Shown: positions 29,693 through 37,473 of the stretch, one piece after another
How positions within the stretch are numbered: position 1 is the stretch's first letter
How the letters are laid out: each line of letters opens with the position of its first letter
NCBI RefSeq assembly: GCF_000407145.1
Contig: NZ_KE136472.1
Span: forward strand, 973,658 to 1,037,657
DNA from: Enterococcus caccae ATCC BAA-1240
GTDB taxonomy: Bacteria > Bacillota > Bacilli > Lactobacillales > Enterococcaceae
Length of the DNA stretch: 64,000 nt
Reading direction: 5' to 3'
Notes under the pieces: generated by a model
The model's database searches: none
The model's input: only the letters and a program-made list of their open reading frames with translations
What the model was told of the DNA's origin: nothing
Position numbers and translations under genes: made by a program

Positions 29693-30294
29693 CTATTGTG
29701 ATTCTAAAAATGCACTAATTTCGTTCGTTACTTTTTCACGCTCATCTAGTTGCAAATTATGACCAGCGTTTTCTAACAGAATCAAAACTCCTTTCGAAAA
29801 GTCTTTTTGATTTTCGAGCATGCCTTTAGAGTCGTTAATTTCATCTTGTTCACCTAAAATAATCAACACTTCACAATTGACAGCTTCACCAAAAAGACTT
29901 CTTCGAAACTGGATGAATGACCATTCTCCTAAAAGACTTTTGAAATCCATAACCTCTTTTAGAAAGTCTTTTAGGGATTTCTGAAGCATAGTTTTCAGAT
30001 CCGTTTTTAGTGATCTTAACAGCTTTGTTTTTGCGTTTTCCGAAAAGGGTTTTATCTTCAACTCCAAAACATGCCGATTTTCCTTTGAGTCTTTTTGGCA
30101 ATCACCTTTGACCAAAAACAGCCTTCACTACAAATGCTAATAAGAAATCCATTTTACTCTTTAGTCTGAAGAGACTCTTCAACAGGACCTTCAACATCTC
30201 TGTGGTCAATAGAAAAGCCGTGGATAATTGGTAACGGATCCCCATGACCAACAACTGTATAATATATTTTTGCAATCTCATTAGAACAATACAT
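29693..30294 (-). pseudogene. Alpha/beta hydrolase remnant with internal deletion
   Basis: The N-terminal piece starts at ATG 30294 and encodes 46 residues including IYYTVVGHGDPLPIIHGF, the usual first strand and oxyanion HG motif, then stops at TAA (30154-30156). A second open stretch (from about 30115 to 29693) ends with the hydrolase C-terminus: LIILGEQDEIND with the catalytic Asp and ENAGHNLQLDE with the catalytic His. The middle, which should carry the GxSxGG nucleophile, is missing, and the whole is about 200 codons instead of about 260. It cannot encode an active enzyme. A Lys-rich, low-complexity middle suggests decay. Confidence 0.7.
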
Positions 30295-30333
30295 TTCTCT
30301 CTCCCCTCTCTCGTTAACGTTGAAAAAACTTTT

Positions 30334-30759
30334 TCATTTCTGATGTCTAATGAAGTATCTTTTTATATCATCTAACATAAAATTTTTGATTAAATTCACT
30401 TGATGTATATCAGTACCTTGTTTTAGAACATCTTTGCACTTAATAAATGACCAATTTGGTAAAGTTCTCCTAAATCTAGGGTCATTAGCATACACAACCC
30501 CATCGAGACCACTCCAGATGATGGCAGATGAGCATAATGGACAAGGTTCGAATGTTGAATATAACCAATAAGCAGTTGGTAAAATATCGGTTTTTAAAAA
30601 CTTACATGCTGCTCTGATTGCATTGACTTCAGCATGTGCTGTTGGATCATTATTTTCGTGAATAGTCGTTTGACCAATAGTAACGATTTCCATTTCTTTA
30701 TTTACAATTGCGGCATAAACAGAGTGTGTACTCCATTGCTTTTGGATTAACTCTGACAT
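30334..30759 (-). CDS. Nucleoside/cytidine-type deaminase, possibly disabled by an early stop
   Basis: Zinc-dependent deaminase fold with HAEVNAIRAA (zinc His and catalytic Glu) and PCPLCSSAI (two zinc Cys), so the catalytic core is intact in 141 aa. The ATG at 30759 has no ribosome binding site. An in-frame ATG pair at 30789/30786 has AGAGGG 7-8 bases upstream, but codon 4 of that frame is TAG (30780-30778). The original start was therefore probably 30789, and the gene may be a recent nonsense pseudogene or depend on reinitiation. The base substrate cannot be deduced. Confidence 0.65.
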   Translation of the reverse strand: MSELIQKQWSTHSVYAAIVNKEMEIVTIGQTTIHENNDPTAHAEVNAIRAACKFLKTDILPTAYWLYSTFEPCPLCSSAIIWSGLDGVVYANDPRFRRTLPNWSFIKCKDVLKQGTDIHQVNLIKNFMLDDIKRYFIRHQK

Positions 30760-30842
30760 GATTCTAGTACTTGGATGCTAGTTCATCATCTGATTGTCCC
30801 TCTTTCACTTCAATTATTTGTTTAGTTAACTAAAAGTTTTTT

Positions 30843-31154
30843 TCACGAACTAATTGTTTTTCCAAGCTCAGCTAATTGCGAAAGAATTGGAAATAAAAGT
30901 TGCGTTTTTTCTGTCGTATAATATTCCACATGAGGAGGAACAGTTTTTTTGTCGATCCGTTTGATAAATTTATGCTCAGCTAAACTTTTTAAACATCTAA
31001 TTAAAGCGACATTTGTGACGCCAGGTATGTTTCGCTTCAGTTGGTTAAATCGAATACCTTCATCATTCAATATTTGCCACAATATTTCTAGTTTCCATTT
31101 CCCACCTAAAATATTCATTATGTTACTTATAGCACAGTTTTTTTCTTCGTTCAT
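30843..31154 (-). CDS. HxlR-family winged-helix transcriptional regulator
   Basis: A 103-aa MarR/HxlR-type repressor. The family hallmark ILGGKWKLEILWQIL is at residues 15-29, followed by FNQLKRNIPGVTNVALIRCLKSL (recognition helix) and the wing with VPPHVEYYTT. Cys7 lies just before the first helix, the position of the redox-sensing Cys of YodB-type members, so sensing of electrophiles or disulfide stress is plausible. AAGGAG is 10 bases upstream. It is divergent to the VOC gene across a 36-bp palindrome. Confidence 0.88.
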   Translation of the reverse strand: MNEEKNCAISNIMNILGGKWKLEILWQILNDEGIRFNQLKRNIPGVTNVALIRCLKSLAEHKFIKRIDKKTVPPHVEYYTTEKTQLLFPILSQLAELGKTISS

Positions 31155-31190
31155 AAATTCAAAAACTCCTTTTTAAATCAAAAATATCTA

Positions 31191-31226
31191 GGTAACAAAA
31201 ATGTTAGTACTAGTATCTTTGTTTCC
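31191..31226. promoter_or_regulatory. 36-bp palindrome between the HxlR and VOC genes, probable operator
   Basis: The two 18-bp halves (31191-31208 and 31209-31226) match at 14 of 18 positions and centre on GTAC within TAGTACTA. The left arm contains a TTGTTA -35-like hexamer for the HxlR gene on the minus strand; TATAAT at 31232-31237 lies just beyond the right arm and could be the VOC -10. The placement suits HxlR binding to both promoters. Confidence 0.65.
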
Positions 31227-31301
31227 ATTATTATAATATCAATACATATCAAATAAAAGCATAAATTTGATACAAAAAACTCGACGAAGGAAGTGCAATA
31301 T

Positions 31302-31694
31302 ATGTCAACAACATTTCGTAATTTACAAATAGGAATAAATCCTGTTAACTTTGAAAAAAGTAAAACATTTTATGAAGAGATTCTTGAGTTACCCTACATT
31401 GGTGTTTTAGAGACAAATGGTATCTCGCTTCACCGATTCTCTATTGATGGTTCGATTTTGAAACTCTTGGAAGATGGAATCGGCAGTGTAGAAAAGAATC
31501 CTTTGGGAGGACCAACAGCAGCGACTGGTTTACGCTGGTTAACTGTAACTGTTAACGATTTAGATAGGCTGTTTGAAAAAGTTTCAAACGCTGGAATTCC
31601 TGTTGTTGCTCCAATTTCTAGTGATGAAAATGGAGTTCGGTTTGCTATAGTAGAAGATCCAGATGGTATTTGGGTCGAACTTCTTGATCGCTAA
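31302..31694 (+). CDS. VOC-family protein (glyoxalase/bleomycin-resistance fold)
   Basis: A 130-aa single vicinal-oxygen-chelate module with paired beta-alpha-beta-beta-beta units (FEKSKTFYEEILELPYIG, LRWLTVTVNDLDRLFEKVSNAGIPV, AIVEDPDGIWVELLD). The final Glu in WVELLD is a usual metal ligand; the first-strand ligand is not evident (NLQIGINPVNF), so enzymatic activity is uncertain. GAAGGAAG lies 9 bases before ATG 31302; an in-frame GTG at 31293 overlaps that site. It is divergent from, and probably controlled by, the HxlR regulator. Confidence 0.82.
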   Translation: MSTTFRNLQIGINPVNFEKSKTFYEEILELPYIGVLETNGISLHRFSIDGSILKLLEDGIGSVEKNPLGGPTAATGLRWLTVTVNDLDRLFEKVSNAGIPVVAPISSDENGVRFAIVEDPDGIWVELLDR

Positions 31695-31697
31695 AAT

Positions 31698-31739
31698 AAA
31701 AAACCAATTGCTAAAAAATATTTAGCAATTGGTTTTTTA
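31698..31739. terminator. Bidirectional terminator between the VOC gene and npr
   Basis: A perfect 18-bp stem (31698-31715 with 31721-31738), A-rich on one side and T-rich on the other, so it works in both directions. Confidence 0.92.
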
Positions 31740-31747
31740 CTATAAAA

Positions 31748-33091
31748 TTATTGTTCATTCTTCATAGCTGCTAGTGCAGCTGTGTTGATAATATTCCAAG
31801 GTTTGTCAAACGATGGTTGGAAGAAGAAATCAGCATAGGCTAAATCTTCGATTGTCATTTTCGCTTTGATTGCTAAAGAAATAGCATTGATGTTTGCAGT
31901 TAAGTCTGCTTTTGACATCAATTGTGCCCCTAATATTTGTGTTGTTTCGGGATCATATACAAGTTTGAACCAAGCTTTTTGTTTGTCTGGATTGAAATCC
32001 ATTAAATAATCTTCCACAACTAAGGCTGATTTCGTTGTTTTATTTAATTTTTTGGCCATTTCTTCATTGATACCAGTAGAGGCGAATTTGTAGTCGAAAA
32101 CGGCTAGACCTGATGAACCTTGAATACCTGGGAATGGCTTTACAGGACCATTTAAATTTTTCACTGCAAACCGACCTTGTTTTCTTGCGTTTGTTGCTAA
32201 CGCAATATTAACTTCTGTTTCACCTGGATTATATTTGATCATTGTCGCATCTCCTACAGCAAAAACGTCTGGAGCACTTGTTTGCATGTACTCATCCGTT
32301 TTAATCAGCCCGTTAGGATGTAACTCTAATGTATCTTTTAACCAACCCGTATTAGGACGAACACCAACTGCTACAACAACAAGATCAGTATCGTATTCCG
32401 CTTTATCTGTTACAACTTTTTGAACATGTCCTTCACCTTTATAACTTTGAACAGTTTCATTAGTCACTACGTTGATATTGTTAGCTTCCATTTCTTCTGT
32501 CAAAACATCTGTGAATTCTTTATCTAAATACACACCTAAAGGTCGATCTAAAATATCGATCACTGTTACTTTTTTACCAGCTTTAGCAAATGACTCAGCT
32601 GCTTCTATACCAATATAGCCGCTTCCAATTACGACAACATTGTTCACTTCAGGATCAACCGTTTTTGCCTTTAATTTGATAGCCCATTTTCTGCCACGCA
32701 TCAAATAAATATTTTCTAAATCTTTTCCTGGGACGTTTAATTCAAACGGAACCGCTCCTGGACTGATGATCAGTTTGTCATAAGATTCGACGCGCTCCTC
32801 ACCTGATAATAAATCTTTAACTACTACTTGATGGCTCTCAGGTTTGATTTCGGTGATTTCAGTATTCGAGAAGACATTGACTCCTCTACTCTCCATCTTT
32901 TCACCTGTCATATATCGAACGGAATTGACATCTTTTACCTTACCTTCTAAATAAAGCTGCATGCCACATGATAAGAAAGAAATAAAATCTCCTTTTTCAT
33001 ACCACTGAATCTCTGCATCTGGATGTATATTTAATAATTCCTCAACTGCTTCGTAACCTCCGTGCGATGAACCTAAAACTATTACTTTCAT
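31748..33091 (-). CDS. npr: NADH peroxidase
   Basis: FAD enzyme that reduces hydrogen peroxide to water with NADH, using a cysteine-sulfenic acid. The N-terminal sequence [20 protein letters not shown], His10, the redox-active Cys42 in SFLSCGM, the NAD motif [14 protein letters not shown] and the length of 447 aa match the E. faecalis enzyme closely. AGGAGG is 7 bases upstream. Upstream are an 18-bp palindrome and a 14-bp inverted repeat that may be regulator sites. Together with nox further on, it would let the cell use oxygen as an electron sink without leaving peroxide. Confidence 0.95.
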   Translation of the reverse strand: MKVIVLGSSHGGYEAVEELLNIHPDAEIQWYEKGDFISFLSCGMQLYLEGKVKDVNSVRYMTGEKMESRGVNVFSNTEITEIKPESHQVVVKDLLSGEERVESYDKLIISPGAVPFELNVPGKDLENIYLMRGRKWAIKLKAKTVDPEVNNVVVIGSGYIGIEAAESFAKAGKKVTVIDILDRPLGVYLDKEFTDVLTEEMEANNINVVTNETVQSYKGEGHVQKVVTDKAEYDTDLVVVAVGVRPNTGWLKDTLELHPNGLIKTDEYMQTSAPDVFAVGDATMIKYNPGETEVNIALATNARKQGRFAVKNLNGPVKPFPGIQGSSGLAVFDYKFASTGINEEMAKKLNKTTKSALVVEDYLMDFNPDKQKAWFKLVYDPETTQILGAQLMSKADLTANINAISLAIKAKMTIEDLAYADFFFQPSFDKPWNIINTAALAAMKNEQ

Positions 33092-33110
33092 TTCATATTC
33101 CTCCTATATT

Positions 33111-33128
33111 CTTTATTATATAATAAAG
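33111..33128. promoter_or_regulatory. Perfect 18-bp palindrome in the npr 5' region
   Basis: CTTTATTATATAATAAAG lies 20 bases before the npr start, immediately upstream of the ribosome binding site. It resembles but does not fit the 7-1-7 PerR box, because its symmetry is even. Confidence 0.5.
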
Positions 33129-33168
33129 AGTATCATATAATTGTGGATGATTACAAGTTTTTCCGCTC

Positions 33169-33203
33169 ATTATTCTCAATTAACTAAAATAATTGAGAAT
33201 AAT
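33169..33203. promoter_or_regulatory. Perfect 14-bp inverted repeat upstream of npr
   Basis: ATTATTCTCAATTA (33169-33182) and TAATTGAGAATAAT (33190-33203) are exact reverse complements separated by 7 bases. The site is about 80-110 bases upstream of npr and contains a TTGAGA hexamer on the minus strand. It is probably a regulator-binding site. Confidence 0.5.
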
Positions 33204-33368
33204 AAGCAATTGTTTCATTTGTATTCTTTACATATTGTTTTTGTATCACTATATTTATTTGATTTTCTCATATTTGTTGCATACTCAGTTTTTTGGTCCA
33301 AGTGACAAGCGTTCCCAAGCTTAGTTTACATAAACATATTATGATAAACTATGTTGATTAGACATAAT

Positions 33369-33412
33369 AAAAAGCCAACTATAAACAATTGAATCTGTTC
33401 ATAGTTGGCTTT
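33369..33412 (-). terminator. Terminator of the amidohydrolase operon
   Basis: AAAGCCAACTATAAACA pairs with TGTTCATAGTTGGCTTT; on the minus strand it ends in a T run. Confidence 0.88.
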
Positions 33413-33421
33413 AAAATCAGA

Positions 33422-34645
33422 TTATTTAAAAATAGTCACTTCTTTTTTTACTTCAACAGTAATTTTGCCATTCTTAATGACGTAATTTCTTTCTGGGATA
33501 TCAATTATCGCATCAGCTTTTACTTTCGTGTCTAACAACACAAGGTCAGCATTATCCCCTACTTGAAGGCCATAATGTTGAAGCCCTAGAGCTTTAGCCG
33601 GATTGTCTGTAATCATAGGTAAGACAGTTGGCAAATCATCTGCTCCGCCTAAATGCCCCACAGGAATCGCTAACATTGCAATTTGCATTAAATCGCCATT
33701 TCCATAAGGAGTAAACGCATTACGAATATTATTGGTAGCTAGGCAGACATTCACGCCAACATCACGAAGTTTTCTGATTGGTGTTACCGCTCTTCTCACA
33801 TTATATAGATCATTTCTAGCGCCTAAATGTAAATCTGTAGCAGGTAAAGCCATAACACTGATTTGTGCTTCAGCCATCAAGGCAATAATTTCATTTAGTC
33901 GTTCAGGTTCCAATGCGTGAAGCGCAGTCAAATGTCCAACAGAAACTCTGCCATGATAGTTTTCTGCAATTGTCTTTTTACATAGATACTCAATCGAAAT
34001 ATCTGTTGCTTCATCACTGAAGTCTTGATGAAGATCAATGTCTTTATCATATTTTTTTGCAATTTCAAAAACTAAATCGATATGTTTATCTGCTGGTGCA
34101 TCATTGTAAGGAATCCCCCCGACAACATCTGCACCCATTTCCATTGCTTCATACATCATTTTTTCAGTCCCAGGAGCTTTAAAAATCCCTTCTTGAGGAA
34201 ACGCAACGATTTGCATATCGATCAAATCTCGATATTCTTCTTTTAATTTCATAATTGTTTTAAACCCCGAAAAACCTTGTGCAGGATCAAATTCTGCATG
34301 GGTTCTCACTGCTGTCACACCGTGAGAAATAATCATTTCCAAAGCTCTTTTTGCCCGTGCGTAAATGTCCTCTTCTGTAAATGTGGGTTTCAATTCAGCT
34401 GTAACACTAATAGCTTCTTGTAAAGTTCCAGACTTATTTGGTTTTCTATCTGCAATCAGTGCTTTATCTAAGTGAATATGACTTTCTACTAATCCGGGAA
34501 TCAATACCCGACCTTGAGCCTCGATCACAGTAACTGAATTCTCAGTTATACTTTCTGAAATTGCAACGATTTTCCCATCTTTAATTCCAACATCCTGCAA
34601 CGCTTCTCCATCACTTAATCTTGCTTGTTTAATTAAAATATCCAT
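33422..34645 (-). CDS. Amidohydrolase-superfamily protein, cytosine-deaminase-like
   Basis: A 407-aa TIM-barrel metal hydrolase. The HIHLDKAL metal motif, VRTHAEFDP, QIVAFPQEGIF, the GADVVGGIPYND block, DLHQDFSDE and SVGHLTALH follow the order of CodA/AtzC-type enzymes, which deaminate or hydrolyse N-heterocycles. At the C-terminal metal-binding position, where CodA has the Asp of a GHDD-type motif, the sequence is CLATNNIRNAF, so Asn replaces Asp. It lies 20 bases downstream of a transporter gene and is probably co-transcribed, suggesting uptake and breakdown of one compound. The substrate is unknown. Confidence 0.82.
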   Translation of the reverse strand: MDILIKQARLSDGEALQDVGIKDGKIVAISESITENSVTVIEAQGRVLIPGLVESHIHLDKALIADRKPNKSGTLQEAISVTAELKPTFTEEDIYARAKRALEMIISHGVTAVRTHAEFDPAQGFSGFKTIMKLKEEYRDLIDMQIVAFPQEGIFKAPGTEKMMYEAMEMGADVVGGIPYNDAPADKHIDLVFEIAKKYDKDIDLHQDFSDEATDISIEYLCKKTIAENYHGRVSVGHLTALHALEPERLNEIIALMAEAQISVMALPATDLHLGARNDLYNVRRAVTPIRKLRDVGVNVCLATNNIRNAFTPYGNGDLMQIAMLAIPVGHLGGADDLPTVLPMITDNPAKALGLQHYGLQVGDNADLVLLDTKVKADAIIDIPERNYVIKNGKITVEVKKEVTIFK

Positions 34646-34665
34646 TCTTGAACACCCTTTCTATT

Positions 34666-36024
34666 TTAAATAAAGAATCCAATTGCAATCAATACAACTG
34701 AAGCTAAACTGATCCATTTTACATTACCTTTTACCACATCTAAAATCGGAATTTGGAATCCAGATGATAAGGCTTGCATCGTGATATTAACAAAACTCAT
34801 TTGGCTCCCTAGCCCTACTCCAACCGCAACTAATCCAAGTTCAATAGATGAAAAACCTAATGACACAGCTACAGGGAGAACAAGCGTTAACACGGAACCT
34901 ACATAAGCACCCGCAGGAACACCGATTAAAATTCCTGTTAAAATCGCAACTGGAACCATGATCAACGTAGGAGCAGCACTTGCAATACCCGCAATAACAG
35001 CAAATGTACCTGTTTGAGCAATGATATTAATAAATGCTAAGAAAATACCCACTTGGAACAAACGTGTCAGAATATAAGTAGAACCATCCACCATGGCTTC
35101 TACAGACTGATTCAACGTGAAATCTGAACAAATAAAAATCAAAGCTAATGTCAAAACCATATAGACTAATGGTGTCAATAATGGGAATCCTACAAGATCA
35201 TTGACCACAGGACCGAAAATTACAGCGAACAATAAAAAGATTGCAGGCAAAGTCAATTTAAATAATACCTTATTACTCATTTCCGCATATTCATCATCAC
35301 TATTTTCTTTAAAACCAATATTTCGACGTTTTGTTCCCCAAAAAGCTAAAATAATAGCTAATGCACAAAAAAGTAACCAAATCGGACGCATATCTGAAAC
35401 ATATTTCGCTACACTGAAATCGCCTAATTTAGAAACGATACTAGACTCTAACGAAGCTGGTGAAGTCGTAAACGAAACAGCTGCTGCAAGAGACATCGCC
35501 GCAATCAGCTCAGGAACGGCCCCCACCGCTACAAATGCTAAAGGTGCGATAACCATTGCACTTCCGCCGCCAATACCTGACATATATGTCGCTGCAGCTA
35601 ACAAAATCACAATAAAAGCTGAAACATATTCGACTTTTCCTTTTGTCCCACGTTTGGCAAGTGTTAATGCTGCTGAATAACCGCCTGACTTAAACACGGC
35701 CATCGCAATCGCGGAATTGATGATTGGAACAGTGATACCAAGCATCATTGGGATTGTTTCTAATAATTGTTTGTTTGCTTGTTCCAAACCAATACCGCCA
35801 ATAACCATTGCTAAAACACCACCAACAAACCCAGCAATGATCATATCAACTTTCATAAATAATAAAACTAAAACTAAAATTAATGGAATAATTACGATAA
35901 CCGCTTTTATTCCCGTAGGTGCTGTAATCGCATCAATCTCTTGTGCAAATACAGGTACAAATGAAAAAAGAAACAGTATTGAAAGTAGTAGCCCACTTAA
36001 AAATTTTTTAGGTATTTTCATCAT
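34666..36024 (-). CDS. Ion-transporter-superfamily permease, substrate unknown
   Basis: A 452-aa membrane protein with about 11-12 hydrophobic helices. The first helix looks like a signal peptide ending VFAQE. A re-entrant Gly/Ser-rich loop (YMSGIGGGSAMVIAPLAFVAVG) and a second one near the C-terminus (GVPAGAYVGSVLTLVLP) resemble the inverted repeats of the GntP/DcuC/CitMHS superfamily of organic-anion transporters. First gene of an operon with the amidohydrolase; GGAGG precedes ATG 36024 by 4 bases and ATG 36021 by 7, so either could be used. Confidence 0.75.
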   Translation of the reverse strand: MMKIPKKFLSGLLLSILFLFSFVPVFAQEIDAITAPTGIKAVIVIIPLILVLVLLFMKVDMIIAGFVGGVLAMVIGGIGLEQANKQLLETIPMMLGITVPIINSAIAMAVFKSGGYSAALTLAKRGTKGKVEYVSAFIVILLAAATYMSGIGGGSAMVIAPLAFVAVGAVPELIAAMSLAAAVSFTTSPASLESSIVSKLGDFSVAKYVSDMRPIWLLFCALAIILAFWGTKRRNIGFKENSDDEYAEMSNKVLFKLTLPAIFLLFAVIFGPVVNDLVGFPLLTPLVYMVLTLALIFICSDFTLNQSVEAMVDGSTYILTRLFQVGIFLAFINIIAQTGTFAVIAGIASAAPTLIMVPVAILTGILIGVPAGAYVGSVLTLVLPVAVSLGFSSIELGLVAVGVGLGSQMSFVNITMQALSSGFQIPILDVVKGNVKWISLASVVLIAIGFFI

Positions 36025-36093
36025 TATTCCTCCAACTTTGATTAATTAAAATCTCTTCATTTTTAACAAGTAATAATTGCTCTTTTTAAACAA

Positions 36094-36143
36094 GTTATTT
36101 ATTCTCGAATATAAACTATAATAAATAACCGTTTGTACCACAA
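36094..36143 (-). promoter_or_regulatory. Promoter with overlapping inverted repeat for the transporter-amidohydrolase operon
   Basis: On the minus strand TTGTGG (complement of 36138-36143), a 17-bp spacer and TATAGT (complement of 36115-36120). GTTATTTATT (36094-36103) and AATAAATAAC (36120-36129) form an exact 10-bp inverted repeat with a 16-bp spacer that covers the -10, a typical repressor site position. Confidence 0.55.
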
Positions 36144-36265
36144 AAATAGTGTCCCTTATTGCACCGTTTCTAATGCCTTGTTCTCCTTCCTTCTCCTTAT
36201 AATACGTTTATTTTCTCAAAAAAGGAACAAGAATGCACTAATATTTTATAAGAATAAAAATATAA

Positions 36266-36280
36266 AGATACCGCTTTCGT
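36266..36280. promoter_or_regulatory. Possible CcpA (cre) site
   Basis: Read on the minus strand, ACGAAAGCGGTATCT matches 13 of 15 positions of the cre consensus WTGWAARCGYWWWCW. It lies about 120 bp upstream of the transporter promoter, so a role is uncertain. Confidence 0.3.
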
Positions 36281-36302
36281 TTTTGTATCTACAGTATTTA
36301 TA

Positions 36303-36351
36303 AAAAAATTACTGAAACAAACTGAGGGGAACCATTTGCTTCAGTAATTCA
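36303..36351 (-). terminator. Terminator of metA
   Basis: TTACTGAAACAAA and the facing TTTGCTTCAGTAA form a stem; on the minus strand it is followed by seven T residues. Confidence 0.8.
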
Positions 36352-36369
36352 TATTTAAAACACTTTCCT

Positions 36370-37287
36370 TTACAACAATTCAGTCAAATCATAAGGTGTA
36401 TTTTGATAGACTGCATAGTTTAACCAGTTAGAAAATAACAATGATGCAGCCATGTGCCATCGTAATTTTGGAGGTTCATCCAGATTATCATTCGGAAAAT
36501 AATTTCTTGGCAGTTTAGGGTGAATTCCTTTTAATTGATCACGTTCAAATTCTTGTTGTAATGTTTCGCGATCATATTCTAAGTGTCCTGTTGCGTAAAA
36601 TGCTCGATTATTTTTATTTCCAACTAAAAATATCCCAGCATCTTTTGATTCAACCAAAACTTCTAATGCTTCAACCTGATCCACATCATGCCTTTTAATA
36701 CCGGTGTACCGTGAATGAGGGGCGAAAAATAAATCATCAAACCCTTTTAATATACTCCATGTCGGTGCCAACACATCATGAGCATAAATTCCTGTCAATT
36801 TTTGGTCTAATAGGTATTTATCAATTCTATGATGGTAATAGAGTCCAGCTTGTGCACCCCAACAAATATGGAATGTTGAAAATACATGAGACTTGCTCCA
36901 CTCGAAAACCCCTTCCAACTCTTCCCAATAATCAACATCTTCAAACGGCATCTGCTCAACTGGTGCACCTGTGATAATCAAACCATCATAAAACTTATCT
37001 CTGACTTCTTTAAATCGATAGTAAAAACGGTTCAGGTGCTCACTTGATGTATTTTTTGCCTCATGACTACTCATATGCAAGAATTCAACATTGATTTGCA
37101 ATGGCGTATTACTTAGCAATCTCAAAAGTTGAACTTCTGTTTCATTTTTTTTGGGCATTAAATTTAAAATTAAAATTTCTAAAGGACGAATATCTTGATG
37201 CATGGCACGATCTTCATCCATTACAAAAATGTTCTCTTTCCTTAATACTTTAATTGCAGGTAGTTCTTTTGGAACTCTAATCGGCAT
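36370..37287 (-). CDS. metA: Homoserine O-acetyltransferase (MetA family)
   Basis: Activates homoserine in methionine synthesis. It is a class I glutamine-amidotransferase-like fold with nucleophile Cys142 in HICWGAQAG and the catalytic His in ATGHLEYD. Residue 111 is Glu (GAPVEQMPF); in this family Glu111 goes with acetyl-CoA use and Gly111 with succinyl-CoA, so acetyl transfer is expected despite the common name succinyltransferase. 305 aa is normal. AGGGAGG is 9 bases upstream. No other methionine gene and no SAM or T-box leader is seen next to it; a 9-bp hairpin (37337-37359) lies in its short 5' region. Confidence 0.93.
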   Translation of the reverse strand: MPIRVPKELPAIKVLRKENIFVMDEDRAMHQDIRPLEILILNLMPKKNETEVQLLRLLSNTPLQINVEFLHMSSHEAKNTSSEHLNRFYYRFKEVRDKFYDGLIITGAPVEQMPFEDVDYWEELEGVFEWSKSHVFSTFHICWGAQAGLYYHHRIDKYLLDQKLTGIYAHDVLAPTWSILKGFDDLFFAPHSRYTGIKRHDVDQVEALEVLVESKDAGIFLVGNKNNRAFYATGHLEYDRETLQQEFERDQLKGIHPKLPRNYFPNDNLDEPPKLRWHMAASLLFSNWLNYAVYQNTPYDLTELL

Positions 37288-37407
37288 GCTTATATCCTCC
37301 CTTTCTATTTGTCTAAATTCATTTTACGATAAATAGAGAAAGAAAGGAAGTTTCTTTCTGAGAAAATAGTAAGTAAATTTCTAATATACATTTATATTCT
37401 AAAAAAA

Positions 37408-37438
37408 TATGAGACGGGATATTAATCCCGTCTCATAT
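37408..37438 (-). terminator. Terminator of the surface-protein gene
   Basis: ATATGAGACGGGAT and ATCCCGTCTCATAT form a perfect stem with a 3-base loop; on the minus strand it ends in seven T residues. Confidence 0.93.
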
Positions 37439-37473
37439 TTCCCTTATAGAAGTACACGTGTTAATTCTTTACA

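Larger units (their letters stand above)
33092..33368. other. Intergenic region upstream of npr
   Basis: This 330-bp gap (to 33421) holds the npr 5' region, two inverted repeats listed separately and the terminator of the amidohydrolase operon. On the minus strand, TTGTAA (33152-33157 complement) with a 16-bp spacer to GATACT is a possible promoter. No coding potential is seen. Confidence 0.5.
36025..36302. other. Intergenic region between the transporter gene and metA
   Basis: About 345 bp with no plausible gene. It contains the transporter promoter with its inverted repeat, a possible CcpA site at 36266-36280, and the metA terminator at its far end. Confidence 0.5.

Noticed and set aside
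29886-30101. 71-codon minus-strand frame MPKRLKGKSACF...
   Set aside because: It is the alternative frame of the hydrolase remnant and has no family resemblance or ribosome binding site.
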